From: Halalkalibacter krulwichiae
Lineage (GTDB): Bacteria > Bacillota > Bacilli > Bacillales > Bacillaceae_D
Direction of reading: 5' to 3'
NCBI RefSeq assembly: GCF_002109385.1
Contig: NZ_CP020814.1
Span: forward strand, 1,118,001 to 1,182,000
Length of the DNA stretch: 64,000 nucleotides
The notes below the pieces were generated by a model. The model was not told the origin of the DNA and ran no database searches. It saw nothing but the letters and a program-made list of their open reading frames with translations. The translations under genes were made by a program, and so were the position numbers. How positions within the stretch are numbered: the stretch's first letter is position 1; each line of letters opens with the position of its first letter. Shown piece after piece: positions 9,239 to 18,762 of the stretch.

Positions 9239-10243
9239 ATGGAAAGACGAGGTAAGCAAACGTGGCATTTCCAAAGTCCTGTCTACATACAGGGAACTGG
9301 AACTGCTGTTGGTCCTGAAGAGTCCCAAGGTCCCCTTGCTGATAGTTTTGATATTAAATATGACAATTTGTATGCCGGTGAGGAAAATTGGGAATTAGCG
9401 GAGAGGCGATTAATGAAGGATGCTGTTGAAACAGCATTAAAACAGGCTGAGAAAAAAAGTGAAGAAATTGATTATTTTCTTGCAGGCGACTTATTAAACC
9501 AGATTGTCACATCAAATTATTATGCGAGAGAGCTTGAAAGACCTTATTTAGGATTATTTTCAGCTTGTGCTACATCAATGGAAGCCTTAGCGCTCGCTTC
9601 TTTATTCATTGATACAGGTGTGGCTAATTTAGTGCTAGCGGCAGTTAGTAGTCACAATGCAACAGCAGAAAGACAATTTAGAAATCCAACTGAATTTGGA
9701 GGTCAGCGTCCTGATACTGCGACTTTTACTGTTACAGGAGCTGGTGCCATCATTGTTGGAACAAAGCCCTCTTTAATTCGCATTACAGATGCAACAATCG
9801 GAAGTGTGAAAGACTTAGGAATCAAAAATCCTTTTGATATGGGTTCGGCCATGGCCCCAGCTGCAGCTGATACGATAATTACGCATTTGAAAGAGACGAA
9901 ACGTGACGCTTCTTATTACGATGTCATAGTTACGGGTGACTTATCACGCGTAGGGAGTGGGATCTTGCGCAAGTTAGTATTAGAGAAGGGAGTACAGTTA
10001 GATCGTTATGAAGACTGCGGAGTAATGATTTATCACCAGGAACAACCTGTTTTTGCTGGTGGAAGTGGTGCTGCTTGTCCAGCGGTTGTTACATTTGGAC
10101 ATCTCGTAAAGGAAATGAAGAGGGGAAGTATTAAGCGTATGCTAGTAGTTGCTACTGGTGCTTTACTAAGCCCGTTAATGATGCAACAAAAAGAATCCAT
10201 CCCTTGTATCGCGCATGCGGTTTCATTCGAACGGGAGGAGTAA
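9239..10243 (+). CDS. spoVAD: Stage V sporulation protein AD
   Basis: Thiolase-fold protein of the spore inner membrane that binds dipicolinic acid for uptake into the forespore. It is 334 residues; family signatures include [20 protein letters not shown] near the N-terminus, [17 protein letters not shown] (position of the thiolase nucleophile loop) and [13 protein letters not shown]. It begins 14 bases after spoVAC and is followed two bases later by spoVAE, consistent with one operon. Confidence 0.94.
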   Translation: MERRGKQTWHFQSPVYIQGTGTAVGPEESQGPLADSFDIKYDNLYAGEENWELAERRLMKDAVETALKQAEKKSEEIDYFLAGDLLNQIVTSNYYARELERPYLGLFSACATSMEALALASLFIDTGVANLVLAAVSSHNATAERQFRNPTEFGGQRPDTATFTVTGAGAIIVGTKPSLIRITDATIGSVKDLGIKNPFDMGSAMAPAAADTIITHLKETKRDASYYDVIVTGDLSRVGSGILRKLVLEKGVQLDRYEDCGVMIYHQEQPVFAGGSGAACPAVVTFGHLVKEMKRGSIKRMLVVATGALLSPLMMQQKESIPCIAHAVSFEREE

Positions 10244-10245
10244 AC

Positions 10246-10599
10246 ATGTTTGATTATTTTGCAGCTTTTGTCGTTGGTGGAATCATTTGTTTTATCGGAC
10301 AAATGTTAATGGATGTTGGAAAGTTGTCACCTACACATACACTTAGCACACTCGTAGTGGCGGGTGCTTTACTTGATGGATTTCATCTCTATGACCGGTT
10401 AATTGATTTTGCTGGTGCAGGGGCAACGGTTCCGATTACTAGTTTTGGACACTCATTAGTTCATGGCGCTATGTCAGAAGGAGATCGATATGGATTCTTC
10501 GGTGTTGGGATGGGGGTATTTGAGGTCACTTCAGTTGGAATCTCTTCTACGATTTTGTTTAGTTTTTTAGTAGCAATTTTTTTTAAACCAAAGGGGTGA
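10246..10599 (+). CDS. spoVAE: Stage V sporulation protein AE (AEb, membrane subunit)
   Basis: Small integral membrane protein (117 residues) of the SpoVA dipicolinate channel. It is a paralogue of SpoVAC: the loop [20 protein letters not shown] matches the SpoVAC loop in spacing and sequence, flanked by hydrophobic helices. The ATG at 10246 has GGGAGGAG upstream; an in-frame extension to 10204 overlaps spoVAD and is rejected. It sits between spoVAD and spoVAEa as in B. subtilis. Confidence 0.92.
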   Translation: MFDYFAAFVVGGIICFIGQMLMDVGKLSPTHTLSTLVVAGALLDGFHLYDRLIDFAGAGATVPITSFGHSLVHGAMSEGDRYGFFGVGMGVFEVTSVGISSTILFSFLVAIFFKPKG

Positions 10600-10605
10600 A
10601 GGAAT

Positions 10606-11181
10606 ATGGAGAGACGAAAAATTATTCTTGTAACAGATGGTGATGAGCATGCCAGAGATGTAGTTGAATTCGTTGCGCGTGAGATAGGCGGAAGATGTAT
10701 TAGTTATTCTTGGGGCAATCCAACACCAATAAACGGCGAGGAAATCGTCTCTCTTATTTTAAAAACTCCGCATGATCCTGTTTTAGTTATGTTTGATGAT
10801 TGTGGTCAAAGAGAGTTAGGACTAGGAGAAAAAGCGATGCAATATGTCGCGACGCATCCTCAAATTGAAGTGTTAGGAGCGATTGCAGTTGCTTCTTCTA
10901 CGCACTCACTAGAATGGGCCCATGTTGATGTTAGTGTTGATCGATATGGGAATTTAACAGAATTTGGAGTTGATAAAGAAGGATTACCAGATCTTGAAAG
11001 AGGAAGGATAAACGGCGATACCGTCTATATATTAGATGAACTAGATATACCTGTTGTTATCGGCATAGGCGATATAGGAAAAATGGCGGGCTTTGATACA
11101 TTAAAGAAAGGTGCGCCAATTACGAAACAAGCAGTTGAAATTATTTTGGAACGGAGCGGATATCATGAGTCACGAAGATGA
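10606..11181 (+). CDS. spoVAEa: Stage V sporulation protein AEa
   Basis: Soluble SpoVA-operon protein of 191 residues. It starts [21 protein letters not shown] and contains [20 protein letters not shown], both typical of SpoVAEa; its biochemical role is not settled. It has no membrane segment. It begins seven bases after spoVAE and its 3' end overlaps the spoVAF start by 17 bases, so it is cotranscribed and coupled. Confidence 0.88.
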   Translation: MERRKIILVTDGDEHARDVVEFVAREIGGRCISYSWGNPTPINGEEIVSLILKTPHDPVLVMFDDCGQRELGLGEKAMQYVATHPQIEVLGAIAVASSTHSLEWAHVDVSVDRYGNLTEFGVDKEGLPDLERGRINGDTVYILDELDIPVVIGIGDIGKMAGFDTLKKGAPITKQAVEIILERSGYHESRR

Positions 11182-12658
11182 AAAGAAAGAGACCCCGATA
11201 TCACGAAATATTGTTGAAAATGAAGCTGAGATTAAAAAAAGACTTGGTTTTGGGAAGTCTTTTGACGTAGGTGTTCGAACATTTTCAATTCTTGATAAAC
11301 ATATTCAAATGTATTTTGTCAATGGTTTGTGTGACATTCAATACGTAATTGAATTGTTAAAAGAATTGATGGATTTAGATTCTAGAGGTAGAAAAACAGA
11401 AACAACAAGTGCGAAGCAAGCGATAACCAATCATCTTCCTCACGTCCAAGTAGAATATACCGATACATTAGAAAATGCAATTACCCAAATGTTATCAGGT
11501 CTTGTCTTTATTCTAGTTGAAGGTGAAGATCAGGCAATCATTATTGATGTTCGAACATACCCAGGTCGTGGACCTGAAGAACCTGATACAGAGAGGGTTG
11601 TCCGCGGTGCCAGGGATGGTTACACTGAAAATATTATTGAAAATACAGCATTAACTCGTCGGCGAATTCGTGACGAAAGATTAAGACATGAGATCATGCA
11701 AGTAGGAGAGCGATCGAAAACAGATATTTGTCTTTCGTATATTGAAGGAATTGCTGATCCTAAGATGGTTGAAATTTTAAAAAAGGAACTTGAAGCGATA
11801 AACATTGATGGGTTATCTATGTCAGATAAAATAGTTGAAGAATATTTAGTGAAACAGGGGTTTAATCCTTTTCCGCTCGTAAGATATACAGAGCGACCAG
11901 ATGTGGCAGCCAATCATTTATTCGAAGGACACGTGTTAATTATCACGGATACATCTCCTAGTGTAATTATTACACCGACAACTTTCTTTCACCATGTACA
12001 GCATGCTGAAGAATACAGGCAGGCTCCTTTTATCGGGACCTTACTTCGATGGACAAGGTTTATCGGTATCATTTTTTCTTTGTTTGTTTTACCATTTTGG
12101 CTCTTGCTTGTGATGCAGCCAGATTTACTTCCAGCTGGTCTTGATTTTATCGGGCCGAATGAAACGAACAATATTCCGATCTTTTTACAAATCGTCTTTG
12201 CGGAACTTGGGATTGAATTATTGAGGATGGCAGCGATCCACACGCCTTCTCCACTTGCTACCGCTCTCGGTTTAGTAGCAGCTCTATTAATTGGAGAGAT
12301 TGCCATTCAGGTAGGGTACTTTACGCCAGAGGTAATCTTGTATGTTGCCATTGGAGCGATAGGTATGTTTGCAACACCAAGTTATGAATTAGGGGTCGCG
12401 CTAAGAGCTGTACGAATGATCTTAATTATCATTGTAGCAGCATTTAAAGCACCTGGGTTTATTATTGGTACAACTTTGTTCGTGTTAGCTTTAACAGCAA
12501 TAAAAACATTTCAGAAGCCTTATCTATGGCCTTTTTTACCATTCGATCCAACAGCTATGTGGCAAATTCTTGTTCGTTCATCAGTTCCGAGTATACGTTT
12601 TAGACCAAGCATTGTTCACCCGCAAGATCCAATTAAACAAAAGGTTAAATCAGAATAG
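11165..12658 (+). CDS. spoVAF: Stage V sporulation protein AF (GerA-family)
   Basis: 497-residue membrane protein related to the GerAA subunit of germinant receptors, thought to act with the SpoVA channel in germination. The N-terminal ~285 residues are hydrophilic ([21 protein letters not shown] is a GerA-family hallmark). The C-terminal part has four to five membrane helices starting near residue 298 ([16 protein letters not shown]) and the conserved [23 protein letters not shown]. The ATG at 11165 has GGAGCGG upstream and overlaps spoVAEa; it is the last gene of the operon. Confidence 0.93.
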   Translation: MSHEDEKKETPISRNIVENEAEIKKRLGFGKSFDVGVRTFSILDKHIQMYFVNGLCDIQYVIELLKELMDLDSRGRKTETTSAKQAITNHLPHVQVEYTDTLENAITQMLSGLVFILVEGEDQAIIIDVRTYPGRGPEEPDTERVVRGARDGYTENIIENTALTRRRIRDERLRHEIMQVGERSKTDICLSYIEGIADPKMVEILKKELEAINIDGLSMSDKIVEEYLVKQGFNPFPLVRYTERPDVAANHLFEGHVLIITDTSPSVIITPTTFFHHVQHAEEYRQAPFIGTLLRWTRFIGIIFSLFVLPFWLLLVMQPDLLPAGLDFIGPNETNNIPIFLQIVFAELGIELLRMAAIHTPSPLATALGLVAALLIGEIAIQVGYFTPEVILYVAIGAIGMFATPSYELGVALRAVRMILIIIVAAFKAPGFIIGTTLFVLALTAIKTFQKPYLWPFLPFDPTAMWQILVRSSVPSIRFRPSIVHPQDPIKQKVKSE

Positions 12659-12665
12659 GTATAGC

Positions 12666-12713
12666 AAGTTGTTTCCAATGGGCTACAAAAGTCTTTTGGA
12701 AACAACTTTTTTT
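12666..12713 (+). terminator. Terminator after spoVAF
   Basis: AAGTTGTTTCCAA pairs with TTGGAAACAACTT, then a run of T. Confidence 0.9.
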
Positions 12714-12747
12714 GGGGTTTTCGTTCAGGTTTAGATAAACGAATAGG

Positions 12748-12823
12748 CTAAATACATGAAGGTTTAATGGCCAGACTGTTTGCGGTTATAGCTGTCCATC
12801 AGCTCTTGAACATATGTATTTAG
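12748..12823 (+). other. Candidate structured RNA element before lysA
   Basis: A perfect 10-bp stem (CTAAATACAT at 12748-12757 with ATGTATTTAG at 12814-12823) encloses 56 bases that include a small internal AGCT hairpin. A second stem, GTAACCT/AGGTTAC (12888-12894 and 12921-12927), and a strong terminator follow. No known riboswitch signature was recognised, so strand and identity are uncertain. Confidence 0.35.
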
Positions 12824-12937
12824 TATGATAAAGTTATACTCATAATTTTTAATAAATTCTAAGGCATTCAATAGATAATAATCATGTGTAACCTGACCAT
12901 TGGATTGCGCTACAAAGATTAGGTTACCTACTTGTTT

Positions 12938-12976
12938 AATAAGCAGCTAGTGTACCGATACTAGCTGCTTATTTTA
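12938..12976 (+). terminator. Terminator or attenuator 50 bases before lysA
   Basis: A 14-bp stem (AATAAGCAGCTAGT with ACTAGCTGCTTATT), an 8-base loop and a short T-tract. It stands upstream of lysA with no obvious promoter after it. It is either an attenuator in a lysA leader or the end of a non-coding transcript. Confidence 0.8.
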
Positions 12977-13029
12977 AGAATAGCCGCCTTGCGGATTTCT
13001 TATTTTGTATGAGAAAGGAAGACACATAA

Positions 13030-14349
13030 ATGTATACACATGGAACAAGTCGGATAAATGAATTAGGTCATTTAGAAATAGGTGGCGTAAACACTGTTGA
13101 CCTTGCTAAACAATATGGCACACCATTATTTGTCTATGATGTTGCCTTGATTCGAGAACGTGCTGCACAATTTCAAGAAGCGTTTAAATCTGAAGGTGTA
13201 CCATTTCAAGTTGCCTATGCGAGTAAAGCATTTAGTTGTATTGCCATGTTTCAGCTTGCCGATGAGCTAGGTTTAAGTTTGGATGTTGTGTCTGGTGGTG
13301 AATTATATACAGCTATTCAGGCGGGGTTTCCGATGGAGCGAGTTCATTTTCATGGCAATAACAAAAGTTTAGCTGAGCTTGAGATGGCGGTTGAAGCAGG
13401 AATTGGTTGTATTGTTGTAGATAACTTTTACGAATTACGTGAACTAAGCCGTATTTGTCGTGAGAGGCAGCATAAAATGGACGTGTTGCTTCGAATTACA
13501 CCAGGAGTAGAAGCTCATACACATGATTACATTTCAACAGGTCAAGAAGATTCGAAATTTGGATTTGACTTAGTAAGCGGTCAAGTTCATGAAGCTGTTT
13601 GGCAAGCGAATGAAGATGAGTTTTTGCAGTTGCTTGGAGTCCATAGTCATATTGGTTCACAAATCTTCGAGACGACTGGTTTTGTAATGGCGGTAGAGAA
13701 GATGTTTGAATTAATTGGCGAGTGGAAAGAAAAGTTCAATTTCACACCAACAGTCTTAAATCTTGGTGGTGGGTTTGGTATTCGATATATTGAAGGTGAT
13801 ACACCACTTCCGGCAGGAGAATATGTAAAAAAGATGATTGAAGTTGTTAAAGATAAAGCGGCAGCTTATCAGTTAACAATGCCTGAAATATGGATTGAAC
13901 CAGGTCGCTCTCTTGTTGGTGATGCAGGGACAACGCTTTATTCAATTGGGTCTCACAAACATATTCCTAATGTGCGAGACTATTTAGCTGTAGATGGTGG
14001 GATGAGCGATAACCTACGCCCAGCGCTATATCAAGCTGAATATGAAGGAGTACTTGCTAATAGAGCGAATGAAGAAGCGACAGAAACATTCTCCATTGCT
14101 GGAAAATGTTGTGAAAGTGGAGATATGTTAATTTGGGATTTACCTCTCCCTAAGGCTAATCATGAAGATGTACTTGCTGTCTTCTGTACAGGTGCTTATG
14201 GGTATGCAATGGCGAACAACTATAATCGTATTCCGCGTCCTTCTGTTGTTTTTGTTGAAAACGGAGAAGCCTTTGAAGTAATCCGACGTGAACGATATGA
14301 AGACCTTGTCCGTCTTGATTTGTCGTTACCAAAAAAAGTTGTAAAATAA
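13030..14349 (+). CDS. lysA: Diaminopimelate decarboxylase
   Basis: Last enzyme of lysine synthesis: decarboxylates meso-diaminopimelate using pyridoxal phosphate. The 439 residues fit the family. Seen: PFQVAYASKAFSC (PLP-binding Lys near residue 62), HVHSHIGSQI-type motif VHSHIGSQIFET, LNLGGGFGIRY (phosphate-binding glycines), EPGRSLVGDAG and AGKCCESGDML with the catalytic Cys. ATG at 13030 has GAAAGGAAG upstream. It lies directly after the spoVA operon as in B. subtilis. Confidence 0.95.
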   Translation: MYTHGTSRINELGHLEIGGVNTVDLAKQYGTPLFVYDVALIRERAAQFQEAFKSEGVPFQVAYASKAFSCIAMFQLADELGLSLDVVSGGELYTAIQAGFPMERVHFHGNNKSLAELEMAVEAGIGCIVVDNFYELRELSRICRERQHKMDVLLRITPGVEAHTHDYISTGQEDSKFGFDLVSGQVHEAVWQANEDEFLQLLGVHSHIGSQIFETTGFVMAVEKMFELIGEWKEKFNFTPTVLNLGGGFGIRYIEGDTPLPAGEYVKKMIEVVKDKAAAYQLTMPEIWIEPGRSLVGDAGTTLYSIGSHKHIPNVRDYLAVDGGMSDNLRPALYQAEYEGVLANRANEEATETFSIAGKCCESGDMLIWDLPLPKANHEDVLAVFCTGAYGYAMANNYNRIPRPSVVFVENGEAFEVIRRERYEDLVRLDLSLPKKVVK

Positions 14350-14364
14350 ATAATAAATAGTGAA

Positions 14365-14399
14365 GGAGAGACTAATCATATTGATTGGTCTCTTTTTTT
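14365..14399 (+). terminator. Terminator after lysA
   Basis: GAGAGACTAATC pairs with GATTGGTCTCT, followed by seven T. Confidence 0.88.
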
Positions 14400-14469
14400 A
14401 GTAGAATTTGTTTTTATTTAGATCAGTAGTTACGCTGATAAAGTGGCTCTCTATCTTTATGTCAAAAAA

Positions 14470-14502
14470 AATGTTTACAAATGTTCGTTTAGGTTTGATA
14501 AT
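14470..14502 (+). promoter_or_regulatory. Promoter and DeoR-type operator before the deoR-like gene
   Basis: Promoter TTTACA (14474-14479), 17 bases, GATAAT (14497-14502). Overlapping its -35 is AATGTTTACAAATGTTCGTT (14470-14489). Its reverse complement, starting AACGAACATTTG, matches the element before kduD (AACGAACATAAATGAACATT). This suggests autorepression. Confidence 0.55.
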
Positions 14503-14534
14503 GAGAATATACTTAAAATGAACTGGAGGATCTT

Positions 14535-15304
14535 ATGTTATCTGTTGAGCGATATGAACAAATCTTACGAGAGCTTGAAATAAATAAAATTGTTAAAGTA
14601 TCAGAATTAAGTATGGCTCTTGGGGTGACTGAAAAAACGATTCGAATTGATTTAGAAGCTTTAGAGAAAAAAGGTTTATTAAAAAGAGTACATGGGGGAG
14701 CGGTGTTACAGGAAGAAGAGGAAAGGATCTTTCCGATCGAAGAAAGACAATCTAGGGTGAGTGACCGAAAAATTGCTATTGCGACAGAAGCTAAAAACAG
14801 AATTAAACCAAATGAAACCATTTTATTGGATGGTGGGAGTACCACTTTACAAGTAGCTAAATTGTTAGGTGACTTTCCGGTAACTGTTATTACAAATGAT
14901 ATTAAGATTGCTCACGAATTAATTGATAAAGAGAAGGTACAATTGATGGTTTTGGGGGGAGTAGAATCGGGGCTTCTTCTTCATTATATGGGGTTCAAGC
15001 GTCTGAAATGTTAAAGAAGATCAGAGTGAATCGGTTATTTTTTGGTGCGACGGGTGTTTCCATTGAACATGGTTTAACTGTACTTAATAGTTTTCATGTT
15101 GAATGGAAAAGCCAGATTGTAGCCTGCGCTGATTGTGTGACATTACTAGCAGAATCATCAAAATTTGGAAAGGTTGGCCTTATCCAATTTGCCACCATTG
15201 ATAACCTAGATGAAATCATTACTGATTATCATTTGGAGAGAGACATAGAACAGGAACTGATGAAACGAGGGCTTTCTCTAACTATTTGTCAGAAAAGTGG
15301 TTAA
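14535..15304 (+). pseudogene. DeoR-family transcriptional regulator, frameshifted
   Basis: Sugar-responsive repressor split over two frames. The first part (14535-15014) has the N-terminal DeoR winged helix (RYEQILRELEINKIVKVSELS, VTEKTIRIDLEALEKKGLLKRVHGGA) and the start of the effector domain (LDGGSTT). The second (in frame from about 14972 to 15304) resumes with SSSLYGVQASEMLKKIRVNRLFFGATG and the C-terminal NSFHVEWKS region. The frames join if one base is added in the GGGG at 14969-14972. Complete, it would be about 256 residues. It sits upstream of kduD-kduI and shares an operator-like element with it. This may be a true inactivating indel or a homopolymer sequencing error. Confidence 0.8.
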
Positions 15305-15319
15305 AATTCAAAAGCTATC

Positions 15320-15376
15320 TTGAAACAAAACATTACAGGTGCTATAATCGAACTGTAACGAACATAAATGAACATT
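15320..15376 (+). promoter_or_regulatory. kduD promoter with DeoR-type operator
   Basis: Near-consensus promoter TTGAAA (15320-15325), 17 bases, TATAAT (15343-15348). From +9 after the -10 box lies AACGAACATAAATGAACATT (15357-15376), a direct repeat of GAACAT spaced 11 bases apart. Its related copy lies at the deoR-like promoter. The position downstream of -10 suits repression. Confidence 0.65.
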
Positions 15377-15411
15377 AAAATACTTAGTTAGCAAGACTTG
15401 GAGGTAATCTA

Positions 15412-16170
15412 ATGGTGGGATCTTCATTTCAATTGGATGGAAAAGTTGCACTAGTTACAGGAGCGAGCAGAGGTCTTGGTCAAGGAATGGCCATTGGTTT
15501 AGCGGAAGCTGGTGCTGATGTTATTGGTGCAGGTATTAGTGATATGAGCGCAACGCGTGAACAAATAGAAGCGCTAGGCCGTAAGTTTTATCAAATTAAA
15601 GCAGACCTTTCTCAACCAGAAGCAGCGAAACAACTAGTTTTAGATGCGGTAAGAGAAACAGGCAAGATTGATATACTTGTTAATAATGCAGGAATTATTA
15701 GACGAGCAGAGGCAGAGGTTTTCACGGACGAAGATTGGACGGCTGTCATTGATGTTAATCTAAATTCAGTTTTCCAATTGTGTAGAGAAGTGGGCAATCA
15801 TATGATTGAGAATGGTTCTGGGAGAATTATAAATATTGCTTCTATGCTCTCGTTCCAAGGCGGCTTAAGAGTACCTGCATACACTGCGAGCAAGCATGCA
15901 GTTGCGGGTTTGACCAAATCATTAGCAAATGAATGGGCGAGTAAAGGAATTAATGTAAACGCTATCGCACCTGGATATATGGAAACAGACAATACGGAGG
16001 CATTACGTGCAAACGAAGAAAGAAATGCTTACATTACTTCTCGTATTCCAAAAGGGGAATGGGGAAAACCAGAAGACCTAAAAGGCCCCGTTGTATTTCT
16101 AGCTTCTGAAGCATCAAGCTATGTTAACGGGCATGTATTATGTGTTGATGGTGGATGGATGAGTTCATAA
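15412..16170 (+). CDS. kduD: 2-dehydro-3-deoxy-D-gluconate 5-dehydrogenase
   Basis: Short-chain dehydrogenase that reduces 2,5-diketo-3-deoxygluconate (DKII) to 2-keto-3-deoxygluconate (KDG) with NAD(P)H, late in unsaturated galacturonate breakdown. The 252 residues show TGASRGLGQGMA (cofactor glycines), NNAGII, the Ser in INIASM and catalytic YTASK near residue 160, and a C-terminal NGHVLCVDGGW. It pairs with kduI 40 bases downstream; the DeoR-type operator precedes it. 2-deoxy-D-gluconate dehydrogenase is the usual alternative name for the same family. Confidence 0.9.
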   Translation: MVGSSFQLDGKVALVTGASRGLGQGMAIGLAEAGADVIGAGISDMSATREQIEALGRKFYQIKADLSQPEAAKQLVLDAVRETGKIDILVNNAGIIRRAEAEVFTDEDWTAVIDVNLNSVFQLCREVGNHMIENGSGRIINIASMLSFQGGLRVPAYTASKHAVAGLTKSLANEWASKGINVNAIAPGYMETDNTEALRANEERNAYITSRIPKGEWGKPEDLKGPVVFLASEASSYVNGHVLCVDGGWMSS

Positions 16171-16209
16171 TAAAACTATAATTCTAGTATTTGGAAGGGG
16201 ACTATTAAG

Positions 16210-17040
16210 ATGGAAATCAAGTATGCAGCAAATCCAAAAGATTCGAAACAATACACAACAGAGAAATTAAGAAGTGAGTTTTTAATTGAGTCACTTTTTG
16301 AAAGCGGTAAAATTAACATGGTTTACTCACATCATGATCGAGTGGTTGTAGGAGGGGCAATTCCAACAAGTCAAGCTTTAGTTCTTGATGCAGGAGATGC
16401 TTTAAAAACGGACTTTTTCCTGGCTAGAAGAGAAATTGGAATCGTTAACATTGGACCTAAGGGTAAGGTCATTGTTGATGGAGAAGAATTTGAGTTAAAT
16501 AAGCGTGATTGTTTATATGTTGGAAGAGGGAAAAAAGATGTGACATTCCATAGTGAAGATGCTAATAATCCAGCTCGATTCTATCTCGTATCTTCACCTG
16601 CCCATAAAGAGTATCCAACGAAAGTGTTACCAATTGCTGATGCTGAACCGACGAAGCTGGGATCAGACAGTGAATCTAATAATCGTACTATTTATAAATA
16701 CATTCATGATGGTGGTCTTCAAAGTTGTCAATTAATGATGGGAATGACCTTACTTGAACCAAACAATATGTGGAATACAATGCCAGCACATGTGCATGAT
16801 CGTCGAATGGAAGTTTATTTATACTTTGATATGGACGAGGATTCAAGGGTGTTCCACTTTATGGGCGAACCTAGTGAGACACGTCACTTAGTTGTAAAGA
16901 ATGAGGATGCAGTCATTTCGCCACCATGGTCTATTCATTCCGGAGTAGGGACGAAGAATTATACATTCATCTGGGCAATGGCAGGAGAAAATTATACATT
17001 CACAGACATGGACTTTGTGAAGATGGAAGATCTTAAGTAA
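16210..17040 (+). CDS. kduI: 5-dehydro-4-deoxy-D-glucuronate isomerase
   Basis: Cupin-fold isomerase that converts 5-keto-4-deoxyuronate (DKI) to DKII. The 276-residue length matches the family. The metal site is visible as PAHVHDRRMEVYLYFDM (two His and one Glu) plus SPPWSIHSGVGT (third His). The neighbour kduD takes its product, and KdgF further along would make its substrate from unsaturated galacturonate. A terminator follows at 17052. Confidence 0.95.
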   Translation: MEIKYAANPKDSKQYTTEKLRSEFLIESLFESGKINMVYSHHDRVVVGGAIPTSQALVLDAGDALKTDFFLARREIGIVNIGPKGKVIVDGEEFELNKRDCLYVGRGKKDVTFHSEDANNPARFYLVSSPAHKEYPTKVLPIADAEPTKLGSDSESNNRTIYKYIHDGGLQSCQLMMGMTLLEPNNMWNTMPAHVHDRRMEVYLYFDMDEDSRVFHFMGEPSETRHLVVKNEDAVISPPWSIHSGVGTKNYTFIWAMAGENYTFTDMDFVKMEDLK

Positions 17041-17051
17041 TTTAAAGTTAG

Positions 17052-17105
17052 GACTGACTTGAATTCTACTCTTAAAAAGATAGATTTAGTCAGTCTTTCT
17101 TTTTA
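17052..17105 (+). terminator. Terminator after kduI
   Basis: GACTGACT pairs with AGTCAGTC across a long loop, followed by TTTCTTTTT. Confidence 0.7.
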
Positions 17106-17143
17106 ATAGTTGAATGAGAGAATAAAATCCTGTATGATTAAAT

Positions 17144-17172
17144 TGAATGTAAGCCTTTACTTACTTTAAAAT
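17144..17172 (+). promoter_or_regulatory. uxaC promoter with possible cre box
   Basis: TTGAAT (17144-17149), 17 bases, TAAAAT (17167-17172). TGTAAGCCTTTACT (17148-17161) matches 12 of 14 positions of the CcpA cre consensus and lies within the promoter. The KdgR palindrome overlaps the -10 box. Confidence 0.5.
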
Positions 17173-17187
17173 AACAACGTTGTTATT
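17170..17187. promoter_or_regulatory. KdgR operator, uxaC
   Basis: Perfect 18-bp palindrome AATAACAACGTTGTTATT. The same core occurs before the Gfo/Idh-kdgK unit, kdgR and uxaA. A LacI-type regulator (kdgR) is in the same island, and the palindrome with a central CG is typical of LacI-family operators. Confidence 0.8.
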
Positions 17188-17209
17188 CTTGTTAGGAGGA
17201 TTTGAAATA

Positions 17210-18613
17210 ATGAAACCGTTCATTCATGATGATTTTATGCTGAACAGCGAAGCTGCCAAAGTACTCTACCATGAGTATGCGAAAGATATGCCTATTTACG
17301 ATTATCATTGCCACTTAAGTCCGAAAGAGATTGCTGAGAACCGTTCATTCAAGAACTTATCAGAAATTTGGTTGCATGGTGATCATTATAAATGGAGAGC
17401 GATGAGAACTCTTGGGGTCGATGAAGAGTTAGTCACTGGTGGAGGCACAGATAAAGAAAAATTTATCGAGTGGGCTAAATCAGTGCCAAAAACGATTGGG
17501 AATCCACTATACCACTGGACACATATGGAGTTAAAACGCTATTTTGATATTGATCTACTATTAAATGAAGATACAAGTGAAGAGATTTGGAATCACTGTA
17601 ACCGTTTATTAGAGACCGAGGAATTTACTACTCAAAAAATGATTGAAAAGTTTAATGTGAAGGTTATTGGGACAACAGATGATCCAATCGACACATTAGA
17701 ATATCATTTAGCTATTAAGGATAATCCAGATATAACGGCTAAAGTTGTACCTACATTCCGTCCTGATAAAGCAGTCGAAATAGCTCGCCCTGGATTTATT
17801 CAATATGTTGAAGCTCTAGGGGAAGCTTCTGAAATTGAAATTGTAAATTATGAAAATCTCCTTGCTGCACTGGAAAATAGAGCACACTTCTTCCATGAAG
17901 TTGGTTGCCGAATTTCAGATCATGGCATCGAGAATATTCCTTTTGAAGAGTGTACGTTTGAAGAAGCTTCTGTCATCTTTCAAAAAGTAAAGACTGGGGA
18001 AGCTATTACGAAGTCAGAAGAAATGAAGTATAAAACACATACTCTATTGTTCTTAGGAAAACTATATGCATCTTTAGGTTGGGCCATGCAATTGCATATT
18101 GGTGCAATCCGTAATAATAATGAAAGAATGTTTTCAAAGTTAGGACCAGATACCGGCTTTGATTCAATCCATGATCTTGATTTAGCTAGACCATTAAATG
18201 CTTTTCTAAATGAGCTTGACTTAGAAGATGAACTTCCTAAAACAATTTTATACCATTTAAATCCAATTCATAATTACGTAATTGGGACAGCGATTGGAAA
18301 CTTCCAATCAAGTGGTACGAATGGGAAGATTCAGTTTGGCTCTGGATGGTGGTTTAACGATCAAAAAGATGGTATGGTGAAGCAGATGACGGATCTTGCT
18401 AACCTTGGCTTATTAAGTAGTTTCGTTGGGATGTTAACCGACTCTAGAAGCTTTCTTTCCTATCCAAGACATGAATATTTCAGAAGAATTCTTTGTGATA
18501 TAATCGGAGGTTGGGTTGAAAGCGGAGAAGCACCTCGAGATTATAAATTGTTAGGAAAGATGGTTCAAGACATTTGTTTTAATAATGCTGAACAGTATTT
18601 TGAAATTAATTAA
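17210..18613 (+). CDS. uxaC: Glucuronate/galacturonate isomerase
   Basis: Isomerises D-galacturonate to D-tagaturonate (and glucuronate to fructuronate), the first step of the UxaC-UxaB-UxaA route. The 467-residue protein has the amidohydrolase-like metal motif YDYHCHLSPKEIAEN near the N-terminus, GTTDDPIDTLEYH, and a C-terminal GSGWWFNDQKDGM with SFLSYPRHEYFRRILCD. ATG 17210 follows GGAGGA; an earlier in-frame start at 17180 lies inside the operator and is rejected. It is transcribed alone from a KdgR-controlled promoter. Confidence 0.95.
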   Translation: MKPFIHDDFMLNSEAAKVLYHEYAKDMPIYDYHCHLSPKEIAENRSFKNLSEIWLHGDHYKWRAMRTLGVDEELVTGGGTDKEKFIEWAKSVPKTIGNPLYHWTHMELKRYFDIDLLLNEDTSEEIWNHCNRLLETEEFTTQKMIEKFNVKVIGTTDDPIDTLEYHLAIKDNPDITAKVVPTFRPDKAVEIARPGFIQYVEALGEASEIEIVNYENLLAALENRAHFFHEVGCRISDHGIENIPFEECTFEEASVIFQKVKTGEAITKSEEMKYKTHTLLFLGKLYASLGWAMQLHIGAIRNNNERMFSKLGPDTGFDSIHDLDLARPLNAFLNELDLEDELPKTILYHLNPIHNYVIGTAIGNFQSSGTNGKIQFGSGWWFNDQKDGMVKQMTDLANLGLLSSFVGMLTDSRSFLSYPRHEYFRRILCDIIGGWVESGEAPRDYKLLGKMVQDICFNNAEQYFEIN

Positions 18614-18621
18614 TAGAAGAA

Positions 18622-18665
18622 GGCTGGCTCATAAGAAAATCTCTTATTTGAGCCAGTTTTTTTAT
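18622..18665 (+). terminator. Terminator after uxaC
   Basis: CTGGCTCA pairs with TGAGCCAG, followed by eight or more T. Confidence 0.9.
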
Positions 18666-18762
18666 TGTGAATCATCCGGTAAATACGTCTATACATAATT
18701 AGAATTAAGTTAGGAAACCCAAGTTATTATTGTTACAAAGAGAAAGGAAGTTTGCTCACATT

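Noticed and set aside
12720..13029. Lysine riboswitch or T-box before lysA
   Set aside because: I looked for the L-box core and for the T-box AGGGTGGNACCGCG motif; neither is present, so only an unidentified structure is reported.
14945..15010. Programmed -1 frameshift in the DeoR gene
   Set aside because: There is no classical slippery heptamer followed by a pseudoknot, and DeoR regulators are not known to use frameshifting; an indel or sequencing error is simpler.
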